From CADEDV01 sp964437415 (GTDB taxonomy: Bacteria > Bacteroidota > Bacteroidia > Chitinophagales > Chitinophagaceae), in the NCBI GenBank assembly GCA_964437415.1, contig CAYTGN010000003.1:218779-282778 (forward strand): 64,000 bases of DNA, in the 5' to 3' direction. Below the pieces are notes generated by a model. That model had not been told where the DNA came from. It did not search any database and was given only the letters and a program-made list of their open reading frames with translations. Both the position numbers and the translations under genes were made by a program. Shown piece by piece: positions 45,464 through 54,379 of this stretch (within the stretch, counting starts at the first letter, position 1; each line of letters starts with the position of its first letter).

Positions 45464-45925
45464 TCACTCCAAATCCCGGAATATATATTGTTCATCAAAC
45501 TCTACTTCAAACTCTTTCAAAAAATCTAAATATTCCTCTTTGAAACTTTGTTTTTGGTGATGTAATTCCTGGTTCTTTACATAGTTATATATCTGGTCCA
45601 CATCCCGTTGCCGGTAAGAAAATACCCCATAGCCGGGCTGCCATTCAAACCGTTCTTTGGTCAAATTATGGTCGTTAATATATTTTGACGATTTAGCCTT
45701 TACTACTTTCATTAACTCCGAAACTGAAACTACGGGTTTCAGTCCAAGGAAACAATGCATATGATCTTCTACACCATTTACGATGATAGTTTTACAGCCC
45801 GTCTCGTTTATAAGGTTGGCAATCACACCCTGCACTTTGCTGCGCCATGATTTGTCCAGCACAGCCGCTCTGTACTTTACTGCGAAGACAGTTTGCAGGT
45901 AGATCTGGTGGTAGCTGTTGGCCAT
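45464..45925 (-). mobile_element. Y1 (HUH) transposase, IS200/REP-associated type
   Basis: A 153-residue single-domain transposase. The HUH motif is DHMHCF (His55, His57). The likely catalytic Tyr is Tyr115 in IYNYVKNQE. Together with the WQPGYGVFSY block these define the Y1_Tnp family, which cuts single-stranded DNA at hairpins. Typical IS200-family length is about 150 aa, so it looks intact. Six short palindromes lie in the 246 bases upstream (45926-46171), as in REP-associated (RAYT-like) transposases. It has inserted between two related kinase genes. Exact element ends are not resolved. Confidence 0.85.
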
Positions 45926-45953
45926 GATTATCTTTTTAGTATTATATATGTAT

Positions 45954-46156
45954 CGAGCCTACGGCTCTTTGTTTTTGTTTGTTTTGCTTTTTTCATGGGA
46001 CTAAAGTCCCATGTTACTGGATTATACCGTGGCTACGCCACTATAGTATTAAAGCATATATCATTTACACAGTATCCAGAGCCATAGGCTCGGTTCCATG
46101 TCGTAACGGCGGACTTCAGTCCGGCGCAAAGAGACCATGCATGTCACACAGTGGCG
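45954..46156. repeat. Cluster of six palindromic hairpins (REP-like) beside the Y1 transposase
   Basis: Hairpins gagcc-tac-ggctc (45955-45967), catgggac-taaa-gtcccatg (45994-46013), gtggc-tac-gccac (46029-46041), gagcc-ata-ggctc (46079-46091), ggac-ttca-gtcc (46111-46122) and an imperfect gtggcgtaggcac (46151-46163 region). The second trio repeats the first in the same order, with the loops in opposite orientation. The layout fits cleavage or recognition sites of the transposase. Confidence 0.75.
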
Positions 46157-46171
46157 TAGGCACGACTCATA

Positions 46172-49100
46172 TCACACCGGCAGCACAACGATAAACGTTG
46201 TACCCTCGCCTTCCTTCGTTTCCACTTTCAGCTCACCCCCATGCCCTTTGGTAACTATATCATAACTCAGGCTTAAACCCAATCCTGTTCCCTGTCCGGT
46301 GGGCTTGGTAGTAAAGAAAGGCTGAAAGATTTTATCCAATGCTTTCTGCGGAATACCGGTTCCGTTATCTCTCACCTTAATCTCCACAACATTGCCGGCT
46401 TTCTGGGTACTCACTGTTACGGTTGGCTCATAGTGACTGCCAGACTGAGCCTGCCGAAGCCTTTCACTTACGGCATAAAAGGCATTATTGATCAGATTAA
46501 GGACAACCCGGCCTAAATCCTGCGGCAGTATGTTTATTTTTCCAATGGTTTCGTCAAAACTGGCTTCAAATTTTGCATTAAAGTTTTTATCCTTTGCCCG
46601 CAATCCATGGTAAGCCAGCCGTAAATACTCATCACACAAAGCATTGATGTCCGTTAGTTCTTTTTGTCCTGAACTGCTGCGGCTGTGTTGCAGCATTCCT
46701 TTTACAATGCCATCTGCTCTTTTACCATGGTGATTTATCTTCTCAAGATTCTGAATCACATCATTCATGATCTCTCTGGCATCATCCACATTGCCCTTTT
46801 CCAGTTCTTCTTTCATTTCATCCAGCAATTCTTTACTAACTTCAGAAAAATTGTTGACGAAGTTCAGCGGGTTTTGTATTTCATGGGCTATGCCGGCGGT
46901 GAGTTCCCCGAGTGAAGCCATTTTTTCTGATTGGATCAGTTGTTTTTGGGTGGCCTGCAGTTCGCCCAGGGCTTCTTCAGCTTTTTGTTTCGCTTCTTTA
47001 ATGGCTACCAGATCCTTCTCTGCCTGCATGGCATGGGCTTCTGCGATTTTTAAATCATTAAAACGGGTATATGCCAATGAAAAAACGGAAGCGGCTCTTC
47101 GCAGCAGGTCCCAGCTTTCGGTTGAAATATCACCCGGTGATGCTGCCCCCATATAACCACCATTAAACTTTACCAGGTGATAGGTCCGTTCCGGGATTTC
47201 ATCACCATAATAACCCTGTAACACTTTTGATTTTCCTGCACAATAATTTATCCATTCTTTTCTTTTATCACCTTTCATCACAATGGAAATTTGCTCCTTC
47301 TTTCCCCGGTAAAACCTACCCATTTCACTGCCCACCCAGGTATCATCGAATGTTATCGTCATTTCATCGCTTACCAGGCTTTTATTTTCTTGCCTTATAT
47401 CCTTGATAGCGTACCAGCATTCGGCCTGCTCATTTTCTTTATTCACGATGTAAATGGAACTTGTTTCCAGTTCTTCCACACCCAGGTGCCCCATTTCTTT
47501 TCGTAACAACTCGGCTACTTCCGTCAATTCATTGGGTTGCTGCATGGCCAGTGACCGGGAACGGACTTTTTCCAATGCCGCTTCTATCTGCGCTTCTCTG
47601 GCCTGTGCTTCCGCTTTTTGGAGGTCGAGAAAACGGGTGTAGGTCTGCTGGAATACTTTGCCAAAACGCATCAGTATTTTATTCTCCTCTTCTGAATATG
47701 GCACTGCATCAAAATTTTCGATGTACAGACCAACATTATCTAACAATACCGTTGAGACGGCAAGCCCCTTACATTCCAAATAAAATTTCTTTGTATCCTC
47801 GGGTACCGTAAATAATTTGAAAAGGGATTGATAGAATTTATTTTTTTCTTCAAAATCCAGCAGGTCGGTGAAAATGTTTTTTCCTTTTGCTTTAGCGTCA
47901 CGGAAACTATTCCAGGTGGGTGTGTCAAAATACGGAAAGGTTGCATAAAAAGGTTCAAGGTTCGGGTCGGCCAGCCAGATATGCATATCCTCATTGGCCT
48001 TGTAATCTATATAAAAACCGGCATGTCCCACATTGATATTAAGATGAACAAATTGCTCCAACACCACTTTTATCACTTCTTTTAGTTCTGCACTCTTATG
48101 CATAGCCATTGTACGGCTTCTTACTCTTTCCAGTGCCAGCTCAATTTGTGTTTCCCGGTTCCTTCTCTCTGCTTCTTTCAGATCTTCAAAACGACGGTAG
48201 GCCAGGTCGAACACCGCAGCAAAACGTACCAATGTGTTTACATCCTCCTCCGGGGGATTGGGGACAACACCCGCCAGGCTATAACCAATTTCGCCATGGG
48301 TGGTGCGGGCCATAATAAAAGTGAGGCCACCGATGTGGCGTATATCATCCAGCGTTGGCGCCTGTGGATCCACCTGCTGAAAATCGCCCAGTGTAATCAT
48401 CTTATCAACATAGTCCACCGCCATATCTGTATCCATCGGAAAAACAAGGGCAGGTTCATCACTTTTTTCCCAATCAGCTACCAGTTTGATGTCGCCATGA
48501 ATATGGCGGGGCAAGGTCATCACCATACCAATACGGCTGCCATCGCCGCTGGTCATGGCCTTTTCATATTTATCGGGTAACCACCGCATGTACCAGAAAT
48601 AACCGGCTTCATGACTTAATGCAACAAATTCGCTGCGCATGGAAACAACAATGTCAAGCAGCTCGGATGACTCCTGCATCGCTGTCACTTTCGACCGGAT
48701 GCGTTCCAGGGCCGCTTCTATCTGTGCTTCTCTTGCTTGTGCTTCGGCTTTTTGCAAATCAAGGAATCGGGTGTATGCCTGGTCAAAGACTTTTGCAAAC
48801 CTTTTAAGTATATCGGTTTCCTCTTCTGAAAAGGATCTTTTTGAGTAGCTGGTGACATGGATCGCCGTGTTTTTTGCAAATGCTACGGCTATTGTAGCAA
48901 ACTCATTTCCAAACAGAAATTCTTTTTGCTTTTCGGCAGTATGCCTCAGATCTGTATGGTCAAACAAATATTCGTAGAGTTTATTTTTCTCCTGGCCTGC
49001 ATAGCATTTGGATAATAACTCCATCCCATTATTCCTTGCTTCAAATACGTCCTTCAGGTAAGGATTGTCTGCATATTTGAGAAGAATGCGTGGAAACTGA

Positions 49101-51484
49101 TCATTCATCTTATTTTCCAGCCACCATACTATATCTTTTGAACCTTCTGTGAAAGTGATGATGATCGTTGTATATACTTCAATATTTAATCCTGCTAATC
49201 TTTCGATAACTGTATGCACCACTTCCCGCAACTCATCGCTTTTATGCATGGCCAGTGAGCGGCTTCTGACTTTCTCCAAAGCAGCCTCAATCTGTGCTTC
49301 TCTTGCCTGGGTTTCTGCTTTTTGCAGATCAAGGTATCGCCGGTAAGTTTGTCCAAAAACAGCAGCAAAACGTTTAATGATACTGGAATGTTCTTCTGCT
49401 ATAGGTTCAGCGCTAAAAGTAAAAACCGCGCCTTCTGCAAAAAAATAGTCACAATGAATTTCCTGAGAAGGCAAGGAACTCATGTCAAACCTGCTGCGAT
49501 ACGTTTTCGATCTGTTGATCGCATCGTAGTACCGGGCAACCTCGTCACCCAGCAAATCGTATCGGTAAAATGAATTGTTTGCTTTCCATGCTTTATGTAC
49601 TGATCTGAGAAGCGGATGGGTATCCAGGTATAGCTTGCCAATAATAAGAGTGGTCTTTCCGTCAGGGTTCGGCCTTGCCGTCCAAACCTCAGAAGAGTTA
49701 TCATCGATAAATATTAATACGCCGCAACGGTTTGTGTGTATACCAAGAGTGATAAATTCGCCAAACATGGTCGCTACCGTTTCTCCCACATCATTGCTGT
49801 TGTGCATCGCCATCGTTTTGCTTCTTACTCTTTCCAGTGACACTTCAATCTGTGCTTCTCTTGCCTGTGCTTCGGCTTTTTGGAGGTCGAGAAAACGGGT
49901 GTATGCCTGATCGAACACTTTTCCAAATCTCCTGATAATTGAATTTTGTTCTTCAGTGTATGGCTCGGCGTCGTAGTTGGCAACGGTTATTACCGCATTT
50001 TTTAAATGCGCTGCCGACCACGCAAAACCCGGAGCGTCGTAGGTAAATTTTTTTCTTTCCTCGGAAACATTTTTCAAAGGTGTATTGGCATAAATGTGGT
50101 CCAGAAAACTGTCTTTTTCTTCTTTGGTAAAAACAAACGAAGAAAAGTCGCCTCCCTTTGCAACAACTTTCAATGTACGATTGAAGTAGGGGTGATCAAT
50201 ATAAGGTACATGGATCTTGTCGGGAAGCACCTGCTCACCCGGAAAATAGAGCCAGAGATCCCAGTCTTTTTCTTTGTGAGATGTATTGAAATTGGCCGTA
50301 TGGATTTTAAGCCCGAGAGTTTGAAACTGGTCAGCTAATAAATTAATTACAGTAAGCAGGTCGCTGCTCTTGTGCATTCCCATTGAGCTTGCCCTAACCC
50401 TTTCGAGGGAGGCTTCAATTTGCGCTTCCCTTGCCTGTGCTTCGGCTTTTTGAATATCGAGGTAACGCTGGTACGACAAATCAAATACATTGCGGAAGCG
50501 GATAAGTATATTCCGCTTCTCATCGTCAATAGGGCTGAAGGTGGAAATGCCGATGCTGCCAGAACCCACTGAGTAGATATAATAATAGAGTGCCTTTGCC
50601 TTGTTCAGCCTTGGATCAACCGGTTCTTTGTTGGCCTTTCTGAATTTTTTCCAGTCTTCGAGTTGTTTTCCTGTAATTTTTATTTCACTGAAAGCAGACT
50701 TTCCTTTTCGTATTGTTCTGATAAATTTTTCAATGACCGGGTTGCCCGTGTAAGGAACTTTTGCTATGGCCCCTCCCAGCGCATCGGAATAGTCATAATC
50801 ATTAAAATATTTTTGCTCATCCACATAGGTATGAATGATCATATTCCGAAGATCAACGAATCCCAGTTTCTTTAATTCCCTGAAGCCTGTTTTGCAAACG
50901 GCCAGCAGGTCGCCGGATTTTTTCATACCCATGGCCACTGCTCTTACTCTTTCGAGGGCGGCCTCCGTTTTCAGATTCCTGTTTTTTGTTTCCAGTTCAA
51001 CAGTAGCTCTTTTGACTGCATCCCGCAGTTCCAGGTTTTCTTTGCTGATTTTCTCAAAAGCAATAGTCTCCCCTTCCTGCACCCGCATATCAGGAAAAGA
51101 CCCGTGCTGCTGAATAACTTTCCAGCCTGATCTTGTTTCATGAAGCAGTGTTGATATGCGTATCCTGGCATAAAAGGTCCATTTCGGTTTGCCCAAAATA
51201 TAGATGTCGGCAATTTCATTGAACAAAAACATTCCGTTTACAGGTTTCACTGAAATGCGCCTGTTTCTCATTGCGGCCTTTCCGACCATTTCCTTCATCT
51301 GGGCTTTGTAAAATTTAATCCCATCTGCTTTGCTGTGACAAACTTCATTTTCTGAAGTGCCGATCATCTCAAAGGCCTCATCAAGGGTGGATGAAAACCC
51401 TTTAAGGTCTCCTTTCATATAGCTGTCCCAGTATTTTTCATATACTTTCCTGGCTTCCTGTTCCTGTTTTTTGGTGAGTTTCAT
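46172..51484 (-). CDS. NTF2/SnoaL-like domain kinase with seven tandem sensory modules
   Basis: Very large soluble kinase, 1770 residues. An N-terminal NTF2/SnoaL-like domain (about 1-145) is followed by seven modules. They begin ALERVRAVAMGM, SLERVRASSMGM, SLERVRSKTMAM, ALEKVRSRSLAM, ALERIRSKVTAM, ALERVRSRTMAM and ALEKVRSRSLAM (starts near residues 182, 365, 555, 741, 931, 1123 and 1309). Each has a helix, an alpha/beta sensory domain and a closing RFLDLQKAEAQAREAQIE helix. The core has the phospho-His in GIAHEIQNPL (about 1530), DNGTGIPQKALDK and GTGLGLSLSYDIV. A palindromic repeat adds RLRQAQSG within the ATPase domain. The start overlaps the upstream TPR-kinase stop by one base (TGATG). 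Confidence 0.9.
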   Translation of the reverse strand: MKLTKKQEQEARKVYEKYWDSYMKGDLKGFSSTLDEAFEMIGTSENEVCHSKADGIKFYKAQMKEMVGKAAMRNRRISVKPVNGMFLFNEIADIYILGKPKWTFYARIRISTLLHETRSGWKVIQQHGSFPDMRVQEGETIAFEKISKENLELRDAVKRATVELETKNRNLKTEAALERVRAVAMGMKKSGDLLAVCKTGFRELKKLGFVDLRNMIIHTYVDEQKYFNDYDYSDALGGAIAKVPYTGNPVIEKFIRTIRKGKSAFSEIKITGKQLEDWKKFRKANKEPVDPRLNKAKALYYYIYSVGSGSIGISTFSPIDDEKRNILIRFRNVFDLSYQRYLDIQKAEAQAREAQIEASLERVRASSMGMHKSSDLLTVINLLADQFQTLGLKIHTANFNTSHKEKDWDLWLYFPGEQVLPDKIHVPYIDHPYFNRTLKVVAKGGDFSSFVFTKEEKDSFLDHIYANTPLKNVSEERKKFTYDAPGFAWSAAHLKNAVITVANYDAEPYTEEQNSIIRRFGKVFDQAYTRFLDLQKAEAQAREAQIEVSLERVRSKTMAMHNSNDVGETVATMFGEFITLGIHTNRCGVLIFIDDNSSEVWTARPNPDGKTTLIIGKLYLDTHPLLRSVHKAWKANNSFYRYDLLGDEVARYYDAINRSKTYRSRFDMSSLPSQEIHCDYFFAEGAVFTFSAEPIAEEHSSIIKRFAAVFGQTYRRYLDLQKAETQAREAQIEAALEKVRSRSLAMHKSDELREVVHTVIERLAGLNIEVYTTIIITFTEGSKDIVWWLENKMNDQFPRILLKYADNPYLKDVFEARNNGMELLSKCYAGQEKNKLYEYLFDHTDLRHTAEKQKEFLFGNEFATIAVAFAKNTAIHVTSYSKRSFSEEETDILKRFAKVFDQAYTRFLDLQKAEAQAREAQIEAALERIRSKVTAMQESSELLDIVVSMRSEFVALSHEAGYFWYMRWLPDKYEKAMTSGDGSRIGMVMTLPRHIHGDIKLVADWEKSDEPALVFPMDTDMAVDYVDKMITLGDFQQVDPQAPTLDDIRHIGGLTFIMARTTHGEIGYSLAGVVPNPPEEDVNTLVRFAAVFDLAYRRFEDLKEAERRNRETQIELALERVRSRTMAMHKSAELKEVIKVVLEQFVHLNINVGHAGFYIDYKANEDMHIWLADPNLEPFYATFPYFDTPTWNSFRDAKAKGKNIFTDLLDFEEKNKFYQSLFKLFTVPEDTKKFYLECKGLAVSTVLLDNVGLYIENFDAVPYSEEENKILMRFGKVFQQTYTRFLDLQKAEAQAREAQIEAALEKVRSRSLAMQQPNELTEVAELLRKEMGHLGVEELETSSIYIVNKENEQAECWYAIKDIRQENKSLVSDEMTITFDDTWVGSEMGRFYRGKKEQISIVMKGDKRKEWINYCAGKSKVLQGYYGDEIPERTYHLVKFNGGYMGAASPGDISTESWDLLRRAASVFSLAYTRFNDLKIAEAHAMQAEKDLVAIKEAKQKAEEALGELQATQKQLIQSEKMASLGELTAGIAHEIQNPLNFVNNFSEVSKELLDEMKEELEKGNVDDAREIMNDVIQNLEKINHHGKRADGIVKGMLQHSRSSSGQKELTDINALCDEYLRLAYHGLRAKDKNFNAKFEASFDETIGKINILPQDLGRVVLNLINNAFYAVSERLRQAQSGSHYEPTVTVSTQKAGNVVEIKVRDNGTGIPQKALDKIFQPFFTTKPTGQGTGLGLSLSYDIVTKGHGGELKVETKEGEGTTFIVVLPV
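46441..46462 (-). repeat. Interspersed repeat inserted in the kinase ATPase domain
   Basis: The minus strand reads aggcttcggcaggctcagtctg, a close match to a short repeat widespread in bacterial genomes (cttcgacaggctcag type). It is in frame and encodes RLRQAQSG between YAVSE and YEPTVTVS, where the sister kinases have ERKKNEEAG or similar. Confidence 0.6.
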
Positions 51485-54249
51485 CAGTTATGAGTTGGTA
51501 TGCTGATAATAAATGTGGTGCCTTCACCTTCTTTGGTTTCCACGTTTAGCTCACCGCCATGTGCTTTTACAATTTCATAACTTAAACTCAATCCGAGACC
51601 CGTTCCCTCCCCGGCAGGCTTGGTGGTGAAAAAGGGTTGGAATATTTTATCCAGTACTTTTTGTGGAATACCATCGCCATTATCTGTAATATTTAATTCC
51701 ATATTACCATTTGTCTTTTTTGTGCTTACGGCAACAGCCGGCTGATACCCGTTGTGCTGATGCCTCGCTTTTTCACTGACAGCATAAAAAGCATTATTGA
51801 TCAAATTAAGAATAACCCTGCCGATCTCCTGTGGCATCACATTTACTAATCCGACGGCCTCATCAAAATGGGTTTCAAACTTTGCATTAAAGGATTTGTC
51901 CTTTGCACGCAGTCCATGATAGGCCAGCCGCAGGTATTCATCAGCCAGCACATTAATATCAGTCAGCTCTTTTCTTCCGGTGCTGGCACGGCTATGCTGA
52001 AGCATACTTTTTACAATTGCATCAGCTCTCTTGCCATGAAATAATATCTTCTGTTCGTTTTCATTAATATTATCTGCAATTAATCTGACTTCATTCAGGT
52101 TGCCATTATTAATTTCCTCTTTTAACTCAGAAATCAATTCACTGTTTACTTCTGAAAAATTATTAACGAAGTTGAGCGGGTTTTGTATTTCATGTGCAAT
52201 ACCTGCGGTCAATTCGCCCAGGGATGCCATTTTTTCAGATTGGATCAATTGTTTTTGTGTTTCCTGAAGACTAGTAACCGTTTCAGTTAATTTCTTGTAA
52301 GACTCTGCATTCTCCAGGGCTATTGCAGCATAAATAGCAATGGTACGCAGCATATACAAATGATAATCAGTAAAAGCATTTTTTTTGAAACTTTGTACGG
52401 TTATGACACCAAACATCTTTTCTTTAACCTTCAACGGAAGGTAGATCAGCGATGCGGGTTGATTGCCTTCAACAGGAGTTGGCAGTTGTTGCAGGTAGTT
52501 GCTATACTCCTTACTGAGATCATTGATCACAATTTCTTTGCCGCTGATAAAGCACAGTCCCGCAAACCGGTTTTGATCATAGATGGAATTTGAATAAGCT
52601 GGTAAAACCTGGCCATTTTCGAAAGTAGCGGGAAAATCAATTGTTTTAGTGTCCTCGTGGTAAATACCGATCCCAAAGATTGATGCATCCATCAATGCAT
52701 TCACATTGTCATATACCGTAGCCATGATCTTATCAACCGACAGCGAGGAGGTGATCTTGCGTCCAATTTCCCCAAGCAGCTCCACGTTGTTATAGGATTT
52801 TTCCAGGTTGTCCTTTTGAACAGAAAGTTCGCGGGCCTTTTCATCAATTTCCAGTTTTTGTTGCTGCAAAAGTTTATTGGCCTTTTGCTTTTGCCGGATG
52901 CTGCGCAACATGCCAATGGCTGATACAACGATCAGCCCCAGGATAATGGATACACTGACCAGGAAAGAACGTTGTGCTTTTTTCTGCTGGCTCAGCAGTT
53001 CGATCTGGTCCTCCTTTTTCTCCATTTCATAATTATGCTCCAGCACGGTGGTTTTATTTTTTACAGCTGCGCCGGTAATGCTATCACGGAAACTGATATA
53101 TAGATTGTGATAGTTATAGGCATTTTTAAAATCATTTTTAAGTTTATAGGCCTCCGCCAATGCCATTGAATTGTCCAGCATAAATTCCATGATGCCTGAT
53201 TGATAGGCAGACTTGTAGCCCTTGTCAGCATGATACAATGCGCTGTCCGGCATGTTTCTTTTTAAGTAAGCCCGGGCAAGAATGCCATCAACCCAGGGTT
53301 CGAACTGAGAAATACTTATCTTTTTTATTGCGGCAAGAGATTTGAATGCATAGTGAAAAGCAAGAGACAAACTATCTAAACTTACATACACATCGCCGAG
53401 GTTACTAAAGATTATTGCGCTATCAGATGGGCTATTTGTAACAGCAAGGCCTTTATTGTAATACTCGATGGCTCTAGGGTATTCTTTGGCGAGCCGGTAA
53501 TTTTCACCTAACGAAATATACAAATTAGCAAGCCCCCGGCTTTCAAATCCAAGTTGTTTGGATAAATCTGGCTGTTTCTGGTAATATGTATTTGATTTAT
53601 CGTACTCCCCTATCAATGAGTAGATATATCCCATATTATCATAGGCATTGTATAAGTGAATGGGGGAATTTAATTCTTCAGCAATCCTAAGCCCTTTGAT
53701 ACTGTATTCCATCGCCAGTGCATAATCTCCCAGGTTAATATAATCTCCTGCAATAGCAATTTGGGAACGTGCAATCAAATCTTTATCACCTAATTGCAGG
53801 GCCAGCTCCTCGCTTTTTAAATCCCAGGACAGGGATAGCCTGATATCACTGTTTACATAATATCCGCTATATCTTGAAAAAACCCAATATAACAAAGTCT
53901 GATCACCCAATACTTTTGCAATGGAATCAGCTTGCCGGACAAGGGTGAGGGCTGCTTCATGATTTCGTCTTACCGAATTGGCCCTGGAGTTGCTGAGTAG
54001 CGCATACCCTTCACCTAAAGTATATTTCAGTTTACGTGAAAGACTGAGTGCTTCTGCCGCATATTTTTCATATTCTTCAATCGGGACAGTTGGAGCAGTC
54101 CGGCAAATTTCAAGAAGCCGGTTTACCCGGAAAGTATCTTGCTGCGGATGTTCACTGATTTGCTTTTTCAATCGTTCTATTTCATTCGACTGGGCCTGGC
54201 AAAAAAGGGAAGCTGCAAAAAAAATGACACATAATATTTCTTTTCTCAT
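51484..54249 (-). CDS. TPR-GAF membrane histidine kinase
   Basis: Membrane kinase of about 921 residues. The ATG at 54249 is preferred because it gives a clean signal peptide (MRKEILCVIFFAASLFCQAQ); the frame begins seven codons earlier. A periplasmic array of TPR-like helices (about 40-400; YALAMEYSIKGLRIAEEL, YPRAIEYYNKGLAV) is followed by one membrane helix (about 427-448). Then come a coiled coil, a cytoplasmic GAF domain (about 500-640), and the catalytic core with the phospho-His in GIAHEIQNPL (about 687), DNGDGIPQKVLDK and GTGLGLSLSYEIV. It is the only membrane-spanning member of the five-kinase family here. Confidence 0.88.
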   Translation of the reverse strand: MRKEILCVIFFAASLFCQAQSNEIERLKKQISEHPQQDTFRVNRLLEICRTAPTVPIEEYEKYAAEALSLSRKLKYTLGEGYALLSNSRANSVRRNHEAALTLVRQADSIAKVLGDQTLLYWVFSRYSGYYVNSDIRLSLSWDLKSEELALQLGDKDLIARSQIAIAGDYINLGDYALAMEYSIKGLRIAEELNSPIHLYNAYDNMGYIYSLIGEYDKSNTYYQKQPDLSKQLGFESRGLANLYISLGENYRLAKEYPRAIEYYNKGLAVTNSPSDSAIIFSNLGDVYVSLDSLSLAFHYAFKSLAAIKKISISQFEPWVDGILARAYLKRNMPDSALYHADKGYKSAYQSGIMEFMLDNSMALAEAYKLKNDFKNAYNYHNLYISFRDSITGAAVKNKTTVLEHNYEMEKKEDQIELLSQQKKAQRSFLVSVSIILGLIVVSAIGMLRSIRQKQKANKLLQQQKLEIDEKARELSVQKDNLEKSYNNVELLGEIGRKITSSLSVDKIMATVYDNVNALMDASIFGIGIYHEDTKTIDFPATFENGQVLPAYSNSIYDQNRFAGLCFISGKEIVINDLSKEYSNYLQQLPTPVEGNQPASLIYLPLKVKEKMFGVITVQSFKKNAFTDYHLYMLRTIAIYAAIALENAESYKKLTETVTSLQETQKQLIQSEKMASLGELTAGIAHEIQNPLNFVNNFSEVNSELISELKEEINNGNLNEVRLIADNINENEQKILFHGKRADAIVKSMLQHSRASTGRKELTDINVLADEYLRLAYHGLRAKDKSFNAKFETHFDEAVGLVNVMPQEIGRVILNLINNAFYAVSEKARHQHNGYQPAVAVSTKKTNGNMELNITDNGDGIPQKVLDKIFQPFFTTKPAGEGTGLGLSLSYEIVKAHGGELNVETKEGEGTTFIISIPTHN

Positions 54250-54379
54250 GTTACAAAGGGATTTGATCAAATAATTAAAAAATTCTGAATTTAATATTTA
54301 GGTGTCCGAAAATAAATCATTCATCCATTCTCTCTCCTGCCAGCCCTATTGCATTGAGCATCCCGGCCCGCTTCTGGCT

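Noticed and set aside
45926..46171. Possible tRNA or structured ncRNA from the hairpin cluster
   Set aside because: The hairpins are independent short palindromes in paired trios; no cloverleaf or conserved RNA fold can be drawn, and the Y1 transposase explains them better.
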